From an uncultured beta proteobacterium (GTDB taxonomy: Bacteria > Pseudomonadota > Gammaproteobacteria > Burkholderiales > Burkholderiaceae), in assembly GCA_903867305.1 (NCBI GenBank), contig CAIPQU010000045.1, positions 1-64,000 of the forward strand: DNA of 64,000 nt, written 5' to 3'. The position numbers and the translations under genes were made by a program. The notes beneath the pieces were generated by a model that made no database searches, had not been told where the DNA came from, and saw only the letters and a list, made by a program, of their open reading frames with translations. Below, piece by piece: positions 42,541 to 51,032 of the stretch. Positions within the stretch are counted from its first letter, which is position 1. Each line of letters opens with the position of its first letter.

Positions 42541-42602
42541 CACCAACGTCAATATGGTGCCCTTATGCACCAATTTGGAATAAAACTCCTTATTTCGGTG
42601 CA
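42541..42602. promoter_or_regulatory. Candidate regulatory region with four alternating GGTG(C)/(G)CACC arms
   Basis: Plus strand: CACCA (42541-42545), TGGTGC (42555-42560), GCACCA (42567-42572), GGTGCA (42597-42602), all between the divergent operons. Confidence 0.5.
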
Positions 42603-42643
42603 AAGGTTTTTTGCTATTGAATTGCAGGGTTTATAAATTCAAT

Positions 42644-43444
42644 ATGCCCAATAAGAATGTATTTACTAATAGTATCGACACAAGTTTGAGATCTGGTGTG
42701 TACCTCATTGGTGCAGGGCCAGGCGCTCATGACCTCATTACGGTTCGGGGTGCGCAAATCCTTGCAAAAGCGGATGTCGTGTTTTGTGATGCATTGATTG
42801 ATCCTAAAATGCTGCAATGGTGCACTCAAGCAGAAGTTGTTTTTGTAGGTAAACGCTGTGGAAAATACTCAACCTCTCAACTTTTTATTAATCGACAACT
42901 TACCTTAGCAGCAAAAAAATATGACGTCGTAGTTCGTTTAAAAGGTGGTGACCCTCTCATTTTCGGAAGAGCCAGTGAAGAAATCGAGGCTTTGAATGCT
43001 GAGAATATTTATTTTGAAGTGGTACCTGGCATCACCACTGCCTTGGCAGCTTGTGCAGAATTAAAACAGCCGCCGACGGAAAGAAACATTAGTCGAACCT
43101 TAAAAATCACGACGCTGCCTAGCCATCTAAATTATGTAGGTCAAGATACACTGATCTATTACATGGGCAGAGAACAATTACCACAAATTGCTCAAGAATT
43201 AATCGCAAAAGGTTATGCATTAACAACTCCCGTATGCATCATGGAATCCGTCAGCTTGCCAGATCAACGATCTTTTGGTGCCTGCTTAGAAGAGTTACTT
43301 AGCTTTGAGAAAAACCCTCTTTTCAATGAAAAAAAACCAGTCATTGTCCTCATCGGCAATGTGTATAACAAAGCTTCTCAGGAATTAACCCCATTAAACC
43401 CTTTATTCGACCAGACACATCTCTATGAAGGTCTAGCTAGCTAA
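42644..43444 (+). CDS. cobA: Uroporphyrinogen-III C-methyltransferase (sirohaem synthesis)
   Basis: 'VYLIGAGPGAHDLITVRGAQILAKADVVFCDALI', 'VVRLKGGDPLIFGRASEEIEAL'; ATG start preferred to TTG 42611. Confidence 0.93.
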   Translation: MPNKNVFTNSIDTSLRSGVYLIGAGPGAHDLITVRGAQILAKADVVFCDALIDPKMLQWCTQAEVVFVGKRCGKYSTSQLFINRQLTLAAKKYDVVVRLKGGDPLIFGRASEEIEALNAENIYFEVVPGITTALAACAELKQPPTERNISRTLKITTLPSHLNYVGQDTLIYYMGREQLPQIAQELIAKGYALTTPVCIMESVSLPDQRSFGACLEELLSFEKNPLFNEKKPVIVLIGNVYNKASQELTPLNPLFDQTHLYEGLAS

Positions 43445-43468
43445 ATGAATAACTGCTTAAGGAGTGAT

Positions 43469-43588
43469 ATGCAAAATGTAAATAGCTTTGATTTCAATTG
43501 CCAGTCGACTACCGACATCAATCGCCATAAACGTGTTCATTTGACGCCGTGCGTAAAAGATCCCGTGAACTGTTCCATTAAAAAATAA
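43469..43588 (+). CDS. Small Cys-containing ORF, 39 aa (not in ORF track)
   Basis: MQNVNSFDFNCQSTTDINRHKRVHLTPCVKDPVNCSIKK; AAGGAG directly upstream; in-frame alternative ATG at 43445. Confidence 0.5.
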   Translation: MQNVNSFDFNCQSTTDINRHKRVHLTPCVKDPVNCSIKK

Positions 43589-43606
43589 TCTCATAGAAAG
43601 AAGCCC

Positions 43607-44482
43607 ATGAAGTCGCTTTCCGTTAAAACTAAAGGCCTTTTACTGTCGATCCTTATTTTAGGATTTTTGCTATTCCTGTGGCATATTTCCACCGTCCCAA
43701 AAGCCTCTAAAATTGCAACAATAGCTGCATCAAATGCGAATAATTCTGCCGAATACAATTCGTTAATGGGCAATGGTAATAGCATGGATGGTGCAACCAA
43801 GTCGGGCTTCCCAACTCTCACACAAATGCGGCAAACTATTTTTGAAAAACTATCACACCCCTTTTATGACAATGGCCCTAATGATAAGGGTGTCGGTATT
43901 CAACTAATGTTCTCTTTGGGACGCGTGGGGCTAGGATTTTTCTTGGCGATGATCATTGCCCTTCCCTTAGGTTTTTTGATTGGTATGTCCCCACTCATCT
44001 TCCAAGCATTAAATCCCTTTATACAAATCTTAAAGCCCATTTCTCCCCTAGCTTGGATGCCGATAGCTTTGTATACGATCAAAGACTCATCTATTTCTGC
44101 AATCTTCGTGATCTTTATTTGTTCCATTTGGCCCATGCTCATCAATACCGCTTTCGGGGTGGCTAACGTTCGTAAGGAATGGCTTAATGTAGCAAAAACT
44201 TTAGAAGTGAACCCCTTTCGCAAAGCTTTTAAAGTGATTCTTCCCGCAGCCGCACCAACAATTTTGACAGGTATGCGGATCTCTATGGGGATCGCATGGT
44301 TAGTGATTGTCGCAGCAGAAATGCTCGTGGGTGGAACAGGTATTGGTTATTTCCTATGGAATGAATGGAATAACCTGTCTTTATCCAGTGTTATCTTTGC
44401 GATTTTATTAATTGGTACCGTTGGAATGCTTCTTGATACACTTTTCGGACAACTACAAAAATGGGTTTCTTATGCTGACTAA
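43607..44482 (+). CDS. nrtB: Nitrate/cyanate ABC transporter permease
   Basis: BPD-type permease 'EWLNVAKTLEVNPFRKAFKVILPAAAPTILTGMRISMGIAWLVIVAAEML'. Confidence 0.9.
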   Translation: MKSLSVKTKGLLLSILILGFLLFLWHISTVPKASKIATIAASNANNSAEYNSLMGNGNSMDGATKSGFPTLTQMRQTIFEKLSHPFYDNGPNDKGVGIQLMFSLGRVGLGFFLAMIIALPLGFLIGMSPLIFQALNPFIQILKPISPLAWMPIALYTIKDSSISAIFVIFICSIWPMLINTAFGVANVRKEWLNVAKTLEVNPFRKAFKVILPAAAPTILTGMRISMGIAWLVIVAAEMLVGGTGIGYFLWNEWNNLSLSSVIFAILLIGTVGMLLDTLFGQLQKWVSYAD

Positions 44483-45341
44483 TAAATCATTTTTACAAGT
44501 TCAAAACCTGAGTAAGTCTTATAACTTGGATGGCCCCCCTGTATTTGATGGTATTAATTTTGAGATTCAAAAAGGCGAATTCATTTGTATTATTGGCCAT
44601 TCCGGGTGTGGCAAAACAACTATTCTGAATGTGTTAGCTGGCCTAGAAAAAGCCACTTCAGGATACGCCTTTATGCTTGATCGTGAAATTAAAGGTCCAG
44701 GTTTAGAACGTGGCGTTGTGTTCCAAGGACATGCATTGATGCCTTGGATGAATGTGATTGAAAATGTTAGCTTTGCCATTAAGTCTAAATTTCAAGATTG
44801 GAGCAAAGGACAAATCGAAGATCAAGCAAATAAATATTTGCAATTGGTTGGTCTGCATGGAGCTAACAAGAAAAAACCTTCCGAGTTGTCTGGAGGTATG
44901 AAGCAACGGGTTGGTATCGCACGTGCATTTGCTATCGAACCCCAAATGCTTCTTCTTGATGAGCCCTTTGGCGCTTTAGATGCACTCACGCGAGGAGTGA
45001 TTCAAGATGAACTTTTAAAAATCTGCCAAGAAACTCATCAAACAGTTTTTATGATTACGCATGATGTCGATGAGGCTATCTTATTATCTGATCGAATTAT
45101 GCTCATGAGTAATGGACCGAATGCTAAGATAGCAGAAATTGTGATAAACCCCTTACCCAAAGATCGTCAACGGTCCTCATTGCATAAAGAACCACTGTAT
45201 TATCCTGTTCGAAATCACCTGGTTGATTTTTTGGTCAATCGCTCTAAACAACTTCAAGCAGAAGCCGCAAATGGTAAATCTTTGGAAGGATATCAACCCG
45301 TTATTGTCAGACCTGGCATTGATGAAATAATTACCGCTTAA
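44472..45341 (+). CDS. nrtC: Nitrate/cyanate ABC transporter ATP-binding protein
   Basis: Walker A 'GHSGCGKTTILNVLAGLEKATSG', 'LSGGMKQRVGIARAFAIEPQMLLLDEPFGALDALTR'; ATG at 44472 preferred to ORF-track start. Confidence 0.92.
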   Translation: MLTNKSFLQVQNLSKSYNLDGPPVFDGINFEIQKGEFICIIGHSGCGKTTILNVLAGLEKATSGYAFMLDREIKGPGLERGVVFQGHALMPWMNVIENVSFAIKSKFQDWSKGQIEDQANKYLQLVGLHGANKKKPSELSGGMKQRVGIARAFAIEPQMLLLDEPFGALDALTRGVIQDELLKICQETHQTVFMITHDVDEAILLSDRIMLMSNGPNAKIAEIVINPLPKDRQRSSLHKEPLYYPVRNHLVDFLVNRSKQLQAEAANGKSLEGYQPVIVRPGIDEIITA

Positions 45342-45355
45342 CAGAAAGGAAAATC

Positions 45356-45799
45356 ATGAATCGTCATTTAGTAACAGAGAAAATCATCAATCATAAAGTT
45401 CTTAAAGGAATGAAATGGGCTGATATCGCAACCGCTATTGGTGAGTCAAAAGAATGGGTCACCGCAGCTTGTCTTGGGCAAATGACGTTCACTAAATCGC
45501 AAGCAGAAATTGCTGGAAAGTTATTTAACTTAACTGACGAAGAAATGGCTTGGCTACAAATTGTGCCTTACAAGGGCTCGCTGCCTACAGCCGTTCCTAC
45601 TGATCCATTAATCTATCGCTGGTATGAAATTGTGAGTGTCTATGGCACCACCATTAAAGAACTCATTCATGAAGAGTTCGGCGATGGCATTATGAGCGCT
45701 ATTGATTTTTCGATGGATATTACTCGTGAAGCAGATCCCAAAGGGGATCGTGTCAACGTCGTTCTTTCTGGGAAGTTCTTGCCCTATAAAACCTATTGA
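45356..45799 (+). CDS. cynS: Cyanate hydratase (cyanase)
   Basis: 147 aa; 'DPLIYRWYEIVSVYGTTIKELIHEEFGDGIMSAIDFSMDI...GDRVNVVLSGKFLPYKTY'. Confidence 0.97.
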   Translation: MNRHLVTEKIINHKVLKGMKWADIATAIGESKEWVTAACLGQMTFTKSQAEIAGKLFNLTDEEMAWLQIVPYKGSLPTAVPTDPLIYRWYEIVSVYGTTIKELIHEEFGDGIMSAIDFSMDITREADPKGDRVNVVLSGKFLPYKTY

Positions 45800-45837
45800 A
45801 ACAATGACCTAGCGATCCTTCTGCTTTCTGGAATACA

Positions 45838-45885
45838 CAGTCCATTAAAATAGATTATTCTTAGATAATCTATACCAATGGACTG
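45838..45885. repeat. Nested inverted repeat immediately upstream of the pirin gene
   Basis: CAGTCCATT-AAA-ATAGATTAT-TCTTAG-ATAATCTAT-ACC-AATGGACTG: two perfect 9-bp arms separated by a 3x3 interruption, 6-nt centre. Confidence 0.85.
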
Positions 45886-45890
45886 TTATT

Positions 45891-46604
45891 ATGATTTATA
45901 AACGCTCAGCTTCTTCAAGGGGTTATGCCGATCATGGCTGGCTCAAGTCTTTCCATAGCTTTTCATTTGCTGATTATTACGATCCACAGTTTATGGGTTT
46001 TGGGCCACTGCGTGTGATTAATGAAGATTGGATTGCAGCTGGAAAAGGATTTGGCACACACGGCCATAAGGATATGGAAATTATTACCTATGTTCTTGAG
46101 GGGGAGCTCGCTCACAAAGATAATATGGGTAATGGTAAAGCGATCTACCCCCATGAAGTCCAAAGAATGAGTGCCGGTAAAGGAGTCATGCATAGCGAAT
46201 TTAATCACGCTGAAGGTCAAACAACCCATCTTTTACAAATTTGGATCCAACCAGATGTCATTGGCGTGCCTCCAAGTTACGAACAAACGATGTTTCCACC
46301 CGAAGAAAAACGTGGCAAATTACGCTTGGTAGCATCCCCCAATGGGGGCCAAAACTCAGTCACGATTCACTCCAATACCTATTTATATGCCGGCTTGTTA
46401 GATGGTACAGAAACCATTGAACAACCGTTAGCCGCCGACCGTATTGCATACCTCCATGTAGCCAAAGGAAAACTGGTTGTCAATGGCGAAGCGATTGAAG
46501 CTGGTGATGCGCTAATGATTGCACAAGAAAACTTGATCAATTTATCGAAAGGTCAAGATGCAGAAGTGCTCCTATTTGATTTACCGAAAGCGGCTCAAGC
46601 TTGA
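45891..46604 (+). CDS. Pirin family protein
   Basis: 'HGWLKSFHSFSFADYYDPQFMGFGPLRVINEDWIAAGKGFGTHGHKDMEIITYVLEGELAHKDNMGN'. Confidence 0.96.
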   Translation: MIYKRSASSRGYADHGWLKSFHSFSFADYYDPQFMGFGPLRVINEDWIAAGKGFGTHGHKDMEIITYVLEGELAHKDNMGNGKAIYPHEVQRMSAGKGVMHSEFNHAEGQTTHLLQIWIQPDVIGVPPSYEQTMFPPEEKRGKLRLVASPNGGQNSVTIHSNTYLYAGLLDGTETIEQPLAADRIAYLHVAKGKLVVNGEAIEAGDALMIAQENLINLSKGQDAEVLLFDLPKAAQA

Positions 46605-46634
46605 ATGGCCCCTAATTAATCAGGCTGGTTACCA

Positions 46635-47432
46635 ATGACAACAATGCCCGCATTATTTGTTGGTCATGGTAGCCCCATGTACGCCATCCAACCCAATGAA
46701 TATAATGAAGCGTGGGCAAGTGTGGCGAAAAAAATACCAAGGCCCTCAGCCATTCTGATGATTTCTGCTCATTGGTATACAAGAGGAACTTGGTTAACGG
46801 CGATGCAGGAGCCTAAGACGATTCATGACTTTGGAGGCTTTCCTCAGGCCTTGTTTGATATTCAGTACCCTGCTCCTGGATCTCCAGCTCTAGCCCAACA
46901 TGTCAAAGGAATCATCTCTTCTCAATTTGAAAATATCACCTTGGAAGAATCAGAATGGGGTCTCGATCATGGTGCTTGGTCGATTCTTAAATATATGTTC
47001 CCTAAGGCAGATATTCCAGTGATACAAATGAGTATTGATGCTACTCTAACTGGGGATCAACATGTTGCACTAGGGCGTAAATTACAGATTTTACGCGAGG
47101 AAAATATTCTCATCATTAGCAGTGGTAATGTAGTCCACAATCTACAACTCATTGCTTGGAAAAGTCATGTGCCAACGCCGTCTTGGGCACTCAATTTTAA
47201 TGATTTCTTCAAAACGCATTTAATCAATAATGATTTAGCACCACTCATCCATTGGCAATCAGCAGGATCTGACGCCCAGTTAGCTATTCCAACTCCAGAG
47301 CATTATTTACCAGCTCTTTACACCTTCGGCTTAAAAAAAGAATCCGAGTCTGCTCAGGTCATTACTGATGGAATCGAAATGTCTTCCATTAGCATGCTAA
47401 GCTTTGGTTATGGTCTACCCTCTACTCTTTAG
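46635..47432 (+). CDS. Class III extradiol dioxygenase family protein (YgiD/DODA-like)
   Basis: 'MPALFVGHGSPMYAIQPNEYNEAW', 'ISAHWYTRGTWLTAMQEPKTIHDFGGFP', 'LDHGAWSILKYMFP'. Confidence 0.92.
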   Translation: MTTMPALFVGHGSPMYAIQPNEYNEAWASVAKKIPRPSAILMISAHWYTRGTWLTAMQEPKTIHDFGGFPQALFDIQYPAPGSPALAQHVKGIISSQFENITLEESEWGLDHGAWSILKYMFPKADIPVIQMSIDATLTGDQHVALGRKLQILREENILIISSGNVVHNLQLIAWKSHVPTPSWALNFNDFFKTHLINNDLAPLIHWQSAGSDAQLAIPTPEHYLPALYTFGLKKESESAQVITDGIEMSSISMLSFGYGLPSTL

Positions 47433-47443
47433 AAAGTTTCATC

Positions 47444-48082
47444 ATGGGAAATAATTTAATTCTGACAATTTTGATTGTGGCTCCTCCATTGATTTTGGCC
47501 ATTACATTGCATGAAGCCGCTCACGGCTATGCGGCAAAATATTTTGGTGATTACACCGCATACTCCTTAGGTCGGGTAACACTCAATCCAATAAAACATA
47601 TTGACCCTATTGGCACTTTTTTAATTCCACTAGTGCTTAAACTATCAGGATCACCCTTTCTATTTGGCTACGCAAAACCAGTTCCTGTTAATTTTTCAGC
47701 GCTGAACCATCCGAAAAGAGATATGGTGTGGGTCGCCCTCGCAGGTCCCGCCTCAAACTTTATCCAAGCCATGATTTGGTCGATGCTATTTTCGCTGATC
47801 CACCACAGTATTGATAACCCCTTTTTACTAGAGATGGCAAAAGCCGGAATTTATTGGAATGTAGTACTTGCCATCTTTAATTTATTTCCAATTCCACCAC
47901 TAGATGGTGGCAGAATTTTAGTCGGCTTATTACCCTACAAACAGGCCCGGGCCTTGTCCCAGATTGAACCTTATGGTTTTTTTATCGTACTCGGACTTTC
48001 ATTTGCGGGAATCTTGGGTGACTTATGGCTTGAACCACTGATGAGATTGTCGTTTCAAGTATTAGACCTCTTCATTATTTAG
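47444..48082 (+). CDS. Site-2 protease family M50 metallopeptidase
   Basis: 'LHEAAHGYAAKYFGD' (HExxH) and 'NLFPIPPLDGGRIL'. Confidence 0.93.
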   Translation: MGNNLILTILIVAPPLILAITLHEAAHGYAAKYFGDYTAYSLGRVTLNPIKHIDPIGTFLIPLVLKLSGSPFLFGYAKPVPVNFSALNHPKRDMVWVALAGPASNFIQAMIWSMLFSLIHHSIDNPFLLEMAKAGIYWNVVLAIFNLFPIPPLDGGRILVGLLPYKQARALSQIEPYGFFIVLGLSFAGILGDLWLEPLMRLSFQVLDLFII

Positions 48083-49370
48083 CAGTGGCATTCATTGCAT
48101 TGACCCGTCCACGACAATCCCCAATATGCGATAAAAGATCATATAAGCCCTTATTATTCATTTGCGATAGACGCAAACTCATGGCTCTTGTTTGAAGCTC
48201 ATTTAATTGGTTGATAACCTTATCATGATTAAACTGCCCCCCTTGAACAATGCTTTCTACCGACTTCAGCTCTTTATAAATCACCGCAAATTTTAACTTC
48301 GTACGATAGGTAATAATAGAAGGCAAGAAATTAAATACTGGAATCAAAATAGCTAACAATGGAATTAACACTCGAAGTAAGCGATCGACCCAAACAGCAA
48401 CCCAAAACGGCAGATAACGATGTAAGAAACTTGGTCCATCACGCATCACTTTTTGAGCATCATCATTATTATCAAAATTCAAATGATTCGGATTAGGGAA
48501 ATGTTTTTCTTCACTTAAACTATCTGACTTCGATAATAACTCTTGAGAAATATCAATCAATAATGAAACGATGGCAGGATGTATATCTTTTCTAGCAACT
48601 AACTCCGCAGTCGGCGAAACTAACAGGATATCTCGATCAGGGGAATCATTCATAACATTGAGTGACGCTCTTTTGATATTGATGACATTTAAACCACTAA
48701 TTTTTGGAGGAAATCCATAAGCTTTTGCCATCGACATTATCTTTAAATTAGGGTCAAGAAATATCTTTTGCATAATCTCAGCATGATCGTTGACGCAAAG
48801 AAACATGACATCAATGTCGCCTGATTTGAGACTTGCTAAAGATTCATCAGTGCTTAAACCAAGAATATTCGTTGTCTTTGTTGATATATTGTCAAGTGCA
48901 AATATTTTTTCTACAAGATTACGAGTACCGCTTCCAATCACTCCAATAGACACTCTTTTTTTACTGATATCCTCGATTTTTTCTGGTGGTTTATCTAGTG
49001 ACTTAAAAGCTCCAGCACGATATACGACCCACAAGGGTTCATAAAATACCCCGGCAAGGGATTCTAAATGAGGATATTCTTTTTGATTACTAGTGCCTGA
49101 TTGAATAAAAGCAAGATCAACCTTACTCTTTGCATCATTAATTAAATCTAAGTTTTCAACCGAGCCCTTCGTCACCAAAACTTCTACTTGAATACCATTT
49201 TTTTCAAATTCAGTCTTATATTGGTTACCGAGTCGATAATATTGACCAGTTTTAGATCCAGTGGCAATCACAATTTTTCTGGGTGGAGCGGGCACTAAAA
49301 AATGCAGTGCCATCGCAATCACAAGAATCATTGTAATGATTGAAGCAGCGATATATTTAGTAAAATTCAT
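48075..49370 (-). CDS. TAXI-family solute-binding protein with C-terminal TM and cytoplasmic extension
   Basis: 'KIVIATGSKTGQYYRLGNQYKTEFEKNGIQVEVLVTKGSVENLDLINDAKSKVDLAFIQSGT'; later TM 'LLRVLIPLLAILIPVFNFLPSIITY' then about 80 residues of helix. Confidence 0.85.
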   Translation of the reverse strand: MNFTKYIAASIITMILVIAMALHFLVPAPPRKIVIATGSKTGQYYRLGNQYKTEFEKNGIQVEVLVTKGSVENLDLINDAKSKVDLAFIQSGTSNQKEYPHLESLAGVFYEPLWVVYRAGAFKSLDKPPEKIEDISKKRVSIGVIGSGTRNLVEKIFALDNISTKTTNILGLSTDESLASLKSGDIDVMFLCVNDHAEIMQKIFLDPNLKIMSMAKAYGFPPKISGLNVINIKRASLNVMNDSPDRDILLVSPTAELVARKDIHPAIVSLLIDISQELLSKSDSLSEEKHFPNPNHLNFDNNDDAQKVMRDGPSFLHRYLPFWVAVWVDRLLRVLIPLLAILIPVFNFLPSIITYRTKLKFAVIYKELKSVESIVQGGQFNHDKVINQLNELQTRAMSLRLSQMNNKGLYDLLSHIGDCRGRVNAMNATAK

Positions 49371-49382
49371 ATTGAGTTTATT

Positions 49383-51032
49383 CTACCAAGATGTAGCAGA
49401 AGCCCGCTTCCAATAGTCTCCTAAACCTTGGAAGTGCTGATTAAGATGTTTTTCGGCGTCTGGAGAGATTAACTCGTTAGGCTCAAGCTGAAATAAGTTC
49501 TTACCCAATGGAGTAGCAACTCCACTCTCAGTTCTTCTAATCACCACATTAGCATCTAATTGAGAGGTGTGGGAAAAACCGGTTGCCGAGAGCAACTCCC
49601 CCAAAGCTACCAAGGTATTTTGATGGTAATGAAAGACGCGATGCGCTTTATCTGCAGGATCTAATGCGCGTTGGCGCATCGCATCTTGCGTTGCAACCCC
49701 AGTAGGGCATAGGTCGGTATGGCAAGTCCGAGATTGGATACAACCGACTGCAAACATAAAGCCCCGTGCCGAATTACACCAATCAGCCCCAATCGCACAG
49801 GCCCTCACAATATCAAAGGCTGAAATGATTTTTCCTGCTACGCCTAATTTAATCTGATCTCTTAATCCAGCGCCTATAAGAGACATATGAACCAGTCGTA
49901 AGGCATCTCGCATGGGAGTCCCCATATGATCAACAAACTCAACAGGAGCAGCTCCAGTACCGCCCTCACTACCATCAATGACAATAAAATCAGGTGTGAT
50001 TTTAGTTGCTAACATTGCTTTTACGATAGCAAACCACTCATGTGGTTTACCAATACAAAGCTTAAATCCAATAGGCTTGCCCCCTGAGAGCTCTCTCAAC
50101 TGAACAATGAATTGCATCAACTCAAGAGGTGTCGAGAAGGCAGAATGTCCAGCAGGGGAAACGCAGTCAATACCCATAGGGATGCCACGTGTCCTGGCAA
50201 TCTCTGGCGTAATCTTGGCCGCAGGCAAAACCCCACCATGACCAGGTTTGGCGCCTTGCGAGATCTTGATCTCGATCATTTTAATTTGCGGTTCACTAGC
50301 AACTAAAGCAAATTTTTCTGGATCAAATTGTCCGTCAACTGTTCGACATCCAAAATAACCTGAGCCTAATTCCCAAATCAAATCACCACCATAACGACGG
50401 TGATAATCAGAGACTGAACCTTCACCTGTGTCATGAGCAAAGCCCCCCATCTTGGCCCCCTTGTTTAAGGCCATAATTGCATTGGCAGATAAGGAACCAA
50501 AACTCATCGCGGAAATATTAAATACAGAAATGGAATAGGGCTTGGCACATTGGGGCCCTCCCACTTCAACACGTAAATCCTCAGGTTTGAGATGTTCACT
50601 CGGATTAATGGTGTGCATCAACCACTCAGTTCCACTACTGTAAAGATTTTCAATGGTCCCTAAAGGTCTTTTATCTGAATCCCCTTTTGCACGTTGATAA
50701 ACTAATGCGCGTTCATTTCTGGAGAATGGTAATTGCTCCGTATCAGACTCTAATAAGTATTGCCGAATTTCTGGACGAAATTTTTCAAATAAAAATCGTA
50801 AATGTCCTGAAACTGGATAGTTACGCAAAATAGCATGCTTTTTTTGGTTAACATCTATCCATCCAACAAAACTCAGAAAAATAAAGAAAGCTCCCAAAAA
50901 GTAGGCTTGAATCCTAGCTACTCCTGACTCGATACCCCAAACATAGCTAATGGCCAAAAAAATGCACAGTACCCATGGAATATACCTAGAGTAACTGCGC
51001 AAAGTTTTGAACATTGTAAGAATTTTAATCAA
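49383..51032 (-). CDS. FMN-binding glutamate synthase-like (GltB domain 2) membrane-anchored protein
   Basis: N-terminal TMs; 'ISQGAKPGHGGVLPAAKITPEIARTRGI', 'IDGSEGGTGAAPVEFVDHMGTP', 'GCIQSRTCHTDLCPTGVATQD'. Confidence 0.9.
   Translation of the reverse strand: MIKILTMFKTLRSYSRYIPWVLCIFLAISYVWGIESGVARIQAYFLGAFFIFLSFVGWIDVNQKKHAILRNYPVSGHLRFLFEKFRPEIRQYLLESDTEQLPFSRNERALVYQRAKGDSDKRPLGTIENLYSSGTEWLMHTINPSEHLKPEDLRVEVGGPQCAKPYSISVFNISAMSFGSLSANAIMALNKGAKMGGFAHDTGEGSVSDYHRRYGGDLIWELGSGYFGCRTVDGQFDPEKFALVASEPQIKMIEIKISQGAKPGHGGVLPAAKITPEIARTRGIPMGIDCVSPAGHSAFSTPLELMQFIVQLRELSGGKPIGFKLCIGKPHEWFAIVKAMLATKITPDFIVIDGSEGGTGAAPVEFVDHMGTPMRDALRLVHMSLIGAGLRDQIKLGVAGKIISAFDIVRACAIGADWCNSARGFMFAVGCIQSRTCHTDLCPTGVATQDAMRQRALDPADKAHRVFHYHQNTLVALGELLSATGFSHTSQLDANVVIRRTESGVATPLGKNLFQLEPNELISPDAEKHLNQHFQGLGDYWKRASATSW

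Noticed and set aside
42541-42602. Classical NtrC site or canonical ANTAR leader
   Set aside because: The central palindrome is in the opposite orientation (GGTGC-N6-GCACC) to the usual GCAC-N-GGTGC NtrC site, and the hexaloops lack the A1/G4 pattern. Kept only as an unexplained regulatory arrangement.
42597-42615. Possible sigma-54 promoter (GG...TTGC) before cobA
   Set aside because: The GG/GC spacing does not fit the -24/-12 arrangement.
44567-44945. Minus-strand ORFs inside nrtC
   Set aside because: Antisense to ABC ATPase motifs.
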